Assembly: GCF_036641015.1 (NCBI RefSeq) | Contig: NZ_JAVWFO010000058.1 | Span: forward strand, 1 to 11,069 | Source: Anaerorhabdus sp036641015 | GTDB lineage: Bacteria > Bacillota_I > Bacilli_A > Erysipelotrichales > Erysipelotrichaceae | Length of the DNA: 11,069 nt | Direction: 5' to 3' | Shown here: piece by piece, positions 6,569 through 11,069 of the stretch | Layout of the letters: each line of letters starts with the position of its first letter | Numbering within the stretch: the first letter of the stretch is position 1 | Program-made: the position numbers and the translations under genes | Notes under the pieces: model-generated | Told to the model about the DNA's origin: nothing | The model's input: only the letters and a program-made list of their open reading frames with translations | The model's database searches: none

Positions 6569-6631
6569 ATGAAATTGAAAGAGAAATGGTGGGCAAAACG
6601 ACGATGTAGTTCGTTGCTTACTAAAATTTAA
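6569..6631 (+). CDS. 20-codon leader ORF with tandem CGA arginine codons
   Basis: ATG 6569 is preceded by AGGGAG (6556-6561) at ideal spacing, and the frame ends with TAA 6629-6631. The peptide is basic and Trp/Arg-containing (KEKWWAKRRCSS in its middle). Residues 11-12 are Arg-Arg encoded by CGA-CGA (6599-6604), the same codon as the T-box specifier. Arginine is mostly encoded by CGT or AGA elsewhere in the window. The ORF lies after the T-box terminator and 25 bases before the binding-protein gene, so it is made only when the T-box permits read-through. No second terminator is visible between it and the gene. A role as a leader peptide that senses arginyl-tRNA supply by ribosome stalling, or that couples translation to the binding protein, is inference. 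It could also be a fortuitous short frame. Confidence 0.5.
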   Translation: MKLKEKWWAKRRCSSLLTKI

Positions 6632-6656
6632 AATAAACTAATAGAGGAGAAAGAAA

Positions 6657-7469
6657 ATGAAAAAATTAGGAATTATGTTACTAGCTATGCTAGTACTTGT
6701 TGGGTGTAGTAGTAAACCCGCTGAAACAACACCAACTACTGAGACAACAAATACACCAACTGAAGAAACAACAACTAGTTGGAATGAATCATTAGTGCAA
6801 GATGGAATCATTTCAATTGGAGTTTCACCTGACTATCCACCATACGAAGCATTAGATACAAATAATCAAATTATAGGGTTTGATGTAGATTTTATGACTC
6901 TTATTGTAGATACACTAAATGCAGTTGAAGGTACTGAATATAAATTGGAATGGGTACAAATGGATTTCTCTACAATTATTTCATCTATTCAAATGGATCA
7001 AGTTGATTTAGGGGTTTCTGGTTTCACTTATGATGAAGAACGTGATGTATTATTTTCAACACCATATACAGATAGCGCAACAGTAGTGGTTGTTAATCCG
7101 GATAGCGATATCAAAACAATTGATGATTTAAAAGGTAAAGTATTAGCTGCGCAACTAGGTGCTACTGGTGAAACAGCGGCAAAGAATGTTGAGGGCGCAG
7201 AAGTAAATAGTATTGCAAATGTTAACATCATGATGGAATCATTAAAGAATAATGCGTATGATGCAGTAATCATTGATAAACCGGTTGCTGAAAACTATGT
7301 TAAAAATGCAGGGTTTGTAATGTTAGAAGAACCTATTCAAGATGATAAGAATTATATAATTGCTAAAAAAGGAAATACTGCACTAATGGATAAAATTAAT
7401 GAAATAATTGAAGAAGTAAAACAAACTGAAGAATATCAAGAAATATTAGAAAAGTGGGAATTAAACTAA
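6657..7469 (+). CDS. Amino-acid ABC transporter substrate-binding lipoprotein (arginine predicted)
   Basis: This is a family 3 binding protein of 270 residues. The signal peptide has lipobox LVGC with lipidated Cys17, followed by a Thr/Glu-rich linker of about 25 residues. The binding fold begins ISIGVSPDYPPYEA. GFDVDFMTLI and DLGVSGFTYDEERDVLFSTPY occupy the ligand-site positions seen in the paralogue at 868, but the sequences are clearly diverged, fitting a different ligand. ATG 6657 follows GAGGAG (6644-6649). The permease begins one base after its stop. Arginine as substrate follows from the CGA specifier of the upstream T-box; the protein motifs only indicate a polar amino acid. Confidence 0.93.
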   Translation: MKKLGIMLLAMLVLVGCSSKPAETTPTTETTNTPTEETTTSWNESLVQDGIISIGVSPDYPPYEALDTNNQIIGFDVDFMTLIVDTLNAVEGTEYKLEWVQMDFSTIISSIQMDQVDLGVSGFTYDEERDVLFSTPYTDSATVVVVNPDSDIKTIDDLKGKVLAAQLGATGETAAKNVEGAEVNSIANVNIMMESLKNNAYDAVIIDKPVAENYVKNAGFVMLEEPIQDDKNYIIAKKGNTALMDKINEIIEEVKQTEEYQEILEKWELN

Positions 7470-7470
7470 A

Positions 7471-8148
7471 ATGACTTTAAGTAACATGCTTACATTTGAA
7501 AACATTAGATATTTGCTTAATGGTGCAATGATGTCATTAATTATTGCGTTACTAACATTTACATTTGGTACGATACTTGGGATTATTGGTGCTGCTATGA
7601 AAATATCTAAAAACAAGATCTTGCAATTAATTGCAAAGATTTATGTAGACTTTATACGTGGAACACCGATGTTATTACAAATCTTGTTTTTATATCTTGG
7701 ATTTCCGCTTATTTATAAAATGATTACGGGTAGCTTTATACGTGTTAATCCATATGTTATTGGGGTAATCGCAATTAGTATAAATAGTGGTGCATATGTT
7801 ACTGAACTTATCCGTGGGGGAATTCAATCTATCGATAAAGGTCAATGGGAAGCATGTCAAACTTTAGGTCTACCTTATGGTTTGACCATGAGAAAGATTA
7901 TTCTTCCTCAAGCGTTTAAAAATGTCCTTCCACCACTTGTTTCAGAATTTATTATGTTAATAAAAGATTCATGTTTAATATCTTGTATAGGAGCTGTTGA
8001 ACTATTACAGGGTGCACAAATATTAGGGGCTCGCTACTATAATTATGTTGTATTTCTAGTAGCAGCTTCAATTATGTATTTAATTATGACAAGCGTTGTA
8101 TCGTTCTTCGCTAATAAGCTAGAAAAGAGGTTAGCGGCTAATGATTAA
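7471..8148 (+). CDS. Amino-acid ABC transporter permease (arginine operon)
   Basis: This HisM/GlnP-type membrane subunit of 225 residues has about five hydrophobic helices. It shows the family-typical DFIRGTPML after the second helix and an ATPase-docking EAA loop, WEACQTLGLPYGLTMRKIILPQ, in which the first Ala of the usual EAA triad is retained and the second is Cys. It lacks the hydrophilic insert and polar tail of the paralogue at 1704. It starts one base after the binding-protein stop and overlaps the ATPase start by 8 bases, so the three genes are translationally linked. A homodimeric channel is likely because the operon has only one permease gene. Confidence 0.93.
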   Translation: MTLSNMLTFENIRYLLNGAMMSLIIALLTFTFGTILGIIGAAMKISKNKILQLIAKIYVDFIRGTPMLLQILFLYLGFPLIYKMITGSFIRVNPYVIGVIAISINSGAYVTELIRGGIQSIDKGQWEACQTLGLPYGLTMRKIILPQAFKNVLPPLVSEFIMLIKDSCLISCIGAVELLQGAQILGARYYNYVVFLVAASIMYLIMTSVVSFFANKLEKRLAAND

Positions 8149-8863
8149 AGCGAATAGTTTAGTTAAAACATTTGGTAAAGTTAAAGCATTAGATGATGTA
8201 TCAGTTGAAATTCAAAAAGGTGAGATTGTTTGCTTGATAGGTCCTAGTGGAAGTGGTAAAAGTACACTGCTTCGTGCTATTAAAGGTTTAGAAGAAGTAG
8301 ATAGTGGAAATATATTTATTGATGGCGTAGCTTTTGATAAAAAAAATGTAGCACAACAAAATAAGATGGGGTTTGTGTTTCAACATTTTAACTTATTTCC
8401 ACATTTATCAGTGCTAGAAAATCTTACATTATCACCAATTGAAGTTCTTAAAATGAGTAAAGAAGATGCGATAATTTTAGCTAAAGAATTATTAGTTAAA
8501 GTTGGATTGGAAGATAAAATAAATGCATATCCAAATCAATTGTCAGGCGGTCAAAAACAGCGGGTAGCAATCGCAAGATCATTAGCTATGAATCCAGAAT
8601 TTATGTTGTTTGATGAGCCTACATCAGCATTAGATCCTGAAATGGTTTGTGAAGTATTAAAGGTAATGCAGGATTTAGCGGAACAGGGAATGAGTATGAT
8701 TGTGGTTACTCATGAAATGGGGTTTGCAAAGAAGCTTGCTTCACGTATTTTATTTCTTGAAGAAGGTAAGATTGTTGAAGAAAGTAATCCAGCGGATTTC
8801 TTTGAAAATCCAAAGACAGATCGTGCTAAAGAATTTTTAGAAAAGATTACGTATTTACAGTAG
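8141..8863 (+). CDS. Amino-acid ABC transporter ATP-binding protein (arginine operon)
   Basis: This 240-residue cytoplasmic ATPase has Walker A GPSGSGKST (34-42), Q-loop FQHFNLF (80-86), signature LSGGQ (134-138), Walker B LFDEPTSALDP (Asp158, Glu159) and switch His191. All motifs are intact. It is strongly similar to the ATPase at 2463, including a shared TSALDPEMV block and C-terminal NPKxxRxKEFL, consistent with duplication of an ancestral importer. The start codon lies inside the permease gene. The operon ends at the terminator overlapping its stop. Confidence 0.95.
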   Translation: MIKANSLVKTFGKVKALDDVSVEIQKGEIVCLIGPSGSGKSTLLRAIKGLEEVDSGNIFIDGVAFDKKNVAQQNKMGFVFQHFNLFPHLSVLENLTLSPIEVLKMSKEDAIILAKELLVKVGLEDKINAYPNQLSGGQKQRVAIARSLAMNPEFMLFDEPTSALDPEMVCEVLKVMQDLAEQGMSMIVVTHEMGFAKKLASRILFLEEGKIVEESNPADFFENPKTDRAKEFLEKITYLQ

Positions 8864-8892
8864 GGATAAAGATAGTATCTCTACTTTTTTTT
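8859..8892 (+). terminator. Intrinsic terminator of the arginine importer operon
   Basis: A 10-bp stem AGTAGGGATA/TATCTCTACT (8859-8868/8876-8885), with one G-T pair and a 7-base loop, is followed by seven or more T. The 5' arm includes the ATPase stop TAG (8861-8863). Confidence 0.88.
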
Positions 8893-8931
8893 CTTATTTA
8901 ATGTATAGTATAGATAGAAGAGGTGATAGCG

Positions 8932-9132
8932 ATGCTAAAAGAAATTGTTATAATCATAGGTATGTTTTTGTTGGAAGGTGTATTAATGTTTGTGGGAATT
9001 TCGGAAGGTTTCACAGGGTTGATTCAAGTTGGTATGTTAGGGATTATCGTTATCGGAGTGTTGTTGCTGTATGTCCTTAATAAAGATAGTAATATTTATT
9101 GGGGAAAATTTAATAGTCATTTTAAAGATTAA
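8932..9132 (+). CDS. Small two-helix membrane protein of unknown function
   Basis: The 66-residue protein has two hydrophobic segments (about residues 4-22, EIVIIIGMFLLEGVLMFVGI region, and 30-50) joined by a short EGFTG turn, and a polar C-terminus rich in Asn, Lys and aromatic residues. I chose ATG 8932 because AAGAGGTGAT ends about 6 bases before it; the GTG at 8923 lies inside that ribosome binding site. A possible -10, TATAGT (8904-8909), lies just after the upstream terminator, without a clear -35. It is not part of the importer operon, because a strong terminator separates them. I do not recognise the family. Confidence 0.72.
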   Translation: MLKEIVIIIGMFLLEGVLMFVGISEGFTGLIQVGMLGIIVIGVLLLYVLNKDSNIYWGKFNSHFKD

Positions 9133-9161
9133 AACCTTGGGATTATGCCCCAAGGTTTTTT
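9131..9161. terminator. Bidirectional intrinsic terminator between convergent genes
   Basis: An 11-bp perfect stem AAAACCTTGGG/CCCAAGGTTTT (9131-9141/9149-9159) has T residues on the plus side and, read on the minus strand, its own terminal T run. It serves the membrane protein on the plus strand and the lipoprotein on the minus strand. Both stop codons touch it. Confidence 0.88.
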
Positions 9162-9516
9162 AGTCTTTTATCATCCATTCTATAATTTCACCAGTATTGG
9201 CGTCAATTTTAACTGCATATTTATTTCTTAAATAGATTTCGACTTCATATACAATTTGATCATCGATATCATCTAAATCGTATTTTGTGATGACTGCAGT
9301 TGGCTCTTTATCGTGTATAATTTTATCTATGTCACTAGGGGTAAGTGAAATTGCATAATCTATTCCGTTAAAGTTGATCGTGGTATTTGTTACTTTGTCA
9401 TATTGTGTGGCTTTAGTCGTAACATCGTAAGTTGGTGAGAAGCTAGGGGTTGTGTTGTTTGAGACACAACCGGTTAATAATAAAACGGATGAAAAGACAA
9501 TGAATGATAATTTCAT
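9160..9516 (-). CDS. PepSY-like lipoprotein
   Basis: This 118-residue exported protein has a signal peptide ending in lipobox LTGC, followed by a low-complexity Asn/Thr/Ser linker. The C-terminal domain reads IKHD-like helix, AVITKYDLDDIDDQIVYEVEI, then KYAVKIDANTGEIIEW. The 'YEVEI..-..KIDANTGEI' pattern is typical of PepSY domains, which occur in secreted protease-inhibitor and cell-envelope proteins, but the precise role is unknown. Of two possible starts, ATG at 9516 (reading leftward) has AAAGGATGA at proper spacing. The ATG at 9525 overlaps that site and would add three residues. It has its own promoter and converges on the membrane protein gene. Confidence 0.82.
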   Translation of the reverse strand: MKLSFIVFSSVLLLTGCVSNNTTPSFSPTYDVTTKATQYDKVTNTTINFNGIDYAISLTPSDIDKIIHDKEPTAVITKYDLDDIDDQIVYEVEIYLRNKYAVKIDANTGEIIEWMIKD

Positions 9517-9521
9517 ATGTC

Positions 9522-9561
9522 TCATCCTTTCTAAGTTTTATTTTAAAAGAAGAAAGGATGA
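9522..9561. repeat. 11-bp inverted repeat around the lipoprotein promoter
   Basis: TCATCCTTTCT (9522-9532) and AGAAAGGATGA (9551-9561) are perfect inverted copies 18 bases apart. One arm is the lipoprotein's ribosome binding site. The other lies in the -35/-10 spacer of its promoter. It may be an operator, or simply a second ribosome-binding-like sequence facing the other way. Which of these it is cannot be decided from sequence. Confidence 0.45.
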
Positions 9562-9568
9562 AAAACAA
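9540..9568 (-). promoter_or_regulatory. Promoter of the PepSY-like lipoprotein
   Basis: On the minus strand, TTGTTT (9568-9563) and TAAAAT (9545-9540) are separated by 17 bases. Transcription would start near 9533, about 17 bases before the start codon, giving a very short leader. Confidence 0.6.
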
Positions 9569-9614
9569 TTGATGTACATTTTCTTGCGTTATTTTGATAT
9601 ATTGGTTTCTTGCG

Positions 9615-9642
9615 TTGAAAACATTTTCAAAACTAGTATACT
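9615..9642 (+). promoter_or_regulatory. Promoter of the EAL-domain gene
   Basis: TTGAAA (9615-9620) and TATACT (9637-9642) are separated by 16 bases, with the expected start near 9649. The spacer begins with the tail of the palindrome GAAAACATTTTC (9617-9628). Confidence 0.65.
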
Positions 9643-9682
9643 TTAAGTAGCGTTATAGTAGTTATTTGGGAAGGTAGTGCTT

Positions 9683-10969
9683 ATGACTTTGCATAATATG
9701 TACTTTAATTTGGATCACACAAATGAAGAAAAAATTAGATGTGAGTATGATAGACTGCTTGCTAATGGCCAATCAGAATATTCGTTGGTTTGTATACGGC
9801 TAAAAAACTTCACTGCTTTTAGTCATGCGATTGCGGATGATGAAAGTGAGAAATTTATAAAAGAGGGTTTTGACTGCTTGTGTGAGTGTTTAAGCGATGA
9901 TGAATACATAGTGCGCATACATTCTTGTTATTTTAATTTGTTAATAAAATGTGAGGCTAATCTTGATGACTTGCATCGAAGAGCACATGAATTTCATTTT
10001 GCGGTTAGGGATTACTTTCAAGAAAAATATGGGAGAGTTTTATATTTAGAAATGGGTTTTTGTCCATTAATTAAACAAGAAGTGGGGTTCTATACAGCGC
10101 TTTACTATGCGGAAATTAGCAGAATGGCATCAGAATATACATTCCCTGAAACAAATTATGATATGTACTATATTTCGTACCAAGATCAAAAAGAAGAATT
10201 CCTAAAACTAGAAAATTTAGTTCCTACTGCTTTAGCTAATGGTGATTTTAAGTTGTTTTTACAACCTAAAGTAAACTTAGCAACAGGTAGGGTAGAATCT
10301 GCAGAGGCGTTAGTTCGTTGGATAGACCCGAAAAACGGAATGATTCCGCTTGCAAGTTTTTTGCCTAACTTGGAAGAAAATGGATTTATACGTGAAATGG
10401 ATCTATATTTATTTGATATAGCTTGTGGTTATATGGAAAAATGGATAAATGAATATGGTAAGAAGTTTTCGATTAGCTTTAACTTATCTAAGGCATACTT
10501 TGATGGAACATTCTTCATGAAGGAGTTTTCAAATACTTTTGAAAAATATAATATTCCAACAGATTGTGTGAGGATTGAATTACTAGAAAGTATTGTTCTT
10601 AATGATATTGAACATTTGTTGCCTTTAGTTAATAGCATTTATGATTTTGGTTTTAGTTGTGCGTTGGATGACTTTGGAAGTGGATTTTCATCGTTTGATA
10701 TTTTAACTAGTGTTCAATTGTCTGAGCTTAAAATAGATCGGTCTCTATTTAAGGATATTAACAATGAAAAAGAGCGTTCATTGATACATCATATCGTTGA
10801 TATTGCTCATGATTTGAATATGGAAGTAGTTGCTGAGGGTGTTGAAACTGAAGCATATGCAAATTATCTAAAAGATATTGGTTGTGATTTCATTCAAGGG
10901 TATTGTTACTATAAACCAATGTCGGTAGAAGAATTTGAGAAAATCTTTGTAATTAACGATAAAAAATAA
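9683..10969 (+). CDS. Degenerate GGDEF-EAL protein, probable c-di-GMP phosphodiesterase
   Basis: This soluble protein has 428 residues and no membrane segment. The N-terminal part (about 30-160) has the pattern of a GGDEF domain, but the active loop reads HSCYF (about 80-84), so it cannot make c-di-GMP and may be regulatory. The C-terminal EAL domain (about 175-420) keeps the recognised metal and catalytic residues: Glu208 in EALVRW, Asn267 in NLS, Glu299 and Glu302 in ELLES, Asp329-Asp330 in DDFGSG, Lys350, Glu385 in AEGVE and Gln405 in QGY. It should therefore hydrolyse c-di-GMP to pGpG. I chose ATG 9683 because GGGAAGG ends 8 bases before it; GTG 9677 is too close. It is monocistronic with its own promoter. 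I see no terminator between its stop and the next promoter. Confidence 0.93.
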   Translation: MTLHNMYFNLDHTNEEKIRCEYDRLLANGQSEYSLVCIRLKNFTAFSHAIADDESEKFIKEGFDCLCECLSDDEYIVRIHSCYFNLLIKCEANLDDLHRRAHEFHFAVRDYFQEKYGRVLYLEMGFCPLIKQEVGFYTALYYAEISRMASEYTFPETNYDMYYISYQDQKEEFLKLENLVPTALANGDFKLFLQPKVNLATGRVESAEALVRWIDPKNGMIPLASFLPNLEENGFIREMDLYLFDIACGYMEKWINEYGKKFSISFNLSKAYFDGTFFMKEFSNTFEKYNIPTDCVRIELLESIVLNDIEHLLPLVNSIYDFGFSCALDDFGSGFSSFDILTSVQLSELKIDRSLFKDINNEKERSLIHHIVDIAHDLNMEVVAEGVETEAYANYLKDIGCDFIQGYCYYKPMSVEEFEKIFVINDKK

Positions 10970-10979
10970 CGGAATTTAT

Positions 10980-11008
10980 TTGACAAATGATTGCTTTATA
11001 AGTATAAT
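10980..11008 (+). promoter_or_regulatory. Consensus sigma-A promoter for the L10-leader operon
   Basis: TTGACA (10980-10985) and TATAAT (11003-11008) both match the consensus perfectly, with the ideal 17-base spacer. It starts 11 bases after the EAL gene stop and fits a highly expressed ribosomal-protein operon. Confidence 0.9.
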
Positions 11009-11014
11009 TACAAC

Positions 11015-11069
11015 GTTATCAATATACCATAGACAGCAACGGCCTAGTGCTTAATCAGGTTGCCGAGGT
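11015..11069 (+). promoter_or_regulatory. Ribosomal protein L10 leader (partial, cut by window edge)
   Basis: The transcript begins with ATAGACAGCAACGGC, then GCTTAAT and GGTTGCCGAGGT. GCAAC (11036-11040) pairs with GTTGC (11059-11063). The 'GACAGYA...CTTAAT...TGCCGAGG' signature is that of the L10 leader of Firmicutes, where excess L10(L12)4 complex binds its own mRNA and lowers rplJ-rplL expression. The rest of the leader and rplJ would lie to the right. Confidence 0.8.

Noticed and set aside
6632..6656. A second attenuator after the leader ORF
   Set aside because: The 25 bases hold only the ribosome binding site of the binding-protein gene; no hairpin with a T run can form.
7028..7273. 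Minus-strand 81-codon frame
   Set aside because: It is antisense to the arginine-operon binding protein and has no start signal.
9452..9646. Plus-strand 64-codon frame, and a 24-codon frame from ATG 9573
   Set aside because: The longer frame runs antisense through the lipoprotein start and its promoter. The shorter has its nearest ribosome-binding-like sequence too far away and overlaps the EAL promoter.
10429..10638. Minus-strand 69-codon frame
   Set aside because: It is antisense to the EAL domain with its catalytic motifs; coding belongs to the plus strand.

Overview
The window is AT-rich DNA from a low-GC Gram-positive bacterium (Bacillota). Supporting signs are strong AGGAGG-type ribosome binding sites, lipoproteins with LVGC or LTGC lipoboxes, and four cis-acting RNA families typical of Firmicutes: a lysine riboswitch, a yybP-ykoY element, a T-box and an L10 leader. 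An Erysipelotrichia-like host is possible, but this is only an impression from protein style.

Layout. (1) 1-560 is a decayed patch: the right end of an IS200/IS605-type element with a structured RNA scaffold, abutting a frameshifted PTS IIB-like gene, then a short C-terminal relic that may come from an AEC-type permease. (2) 598-3216 is a complete ABC amino-acid importer operon (binding lipoprotein, permease, ATPase) behind a sigma-A promoter, a lysine riboswitch and its terminator, so lysine is the likely substrate. (3) 3313-6228 is a P2-type cation ATPase behind a yybP-ykoY (Mn2+-sensing) leader. The start codon must lie downstream of the aptamer, at 3565, and the membrane motifs resemble the SPCA/PMR1 Ca2+/Mn2+ pumps. 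(4) 6236-8892 is a second complete ABC importer operon. It has a tandem palindrome, a promoter, a T-box whose specifier aligns as CGA (arginine), a terminator, and a 20-codon upstream ORF carrying two adjacent CGA codons. Arginine is the likely substrate. (5) 8932-9516 holds a two-helix membrane protein and a convergent PepSY-like lipoprotein that share a bidirectional terminator. (6) 9615-10969 is a degenerate GGDEF-EAL protein with an apparently intact c-di-GMP phosphodiesterase site. (7) The right edge has a consensus promoter and the start of a ribosomal protein L10 leader, so rplJ-rplL probably follows.

Taken together, most of the window is RNA-regulated transport: two paralogous importers, one repressed by free lysine and one induced by uncharged tRNA-Arg, flank a metal pump switched on by Mn2+. 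The least expected item is the CGA-CGA leader ORF inserted between the arginine T-box terminator and the binding-protein gene. It may add a second, translation-based arginine sensor. I saw no CRISPR array, tRNA or rRNA gene, or phage module.
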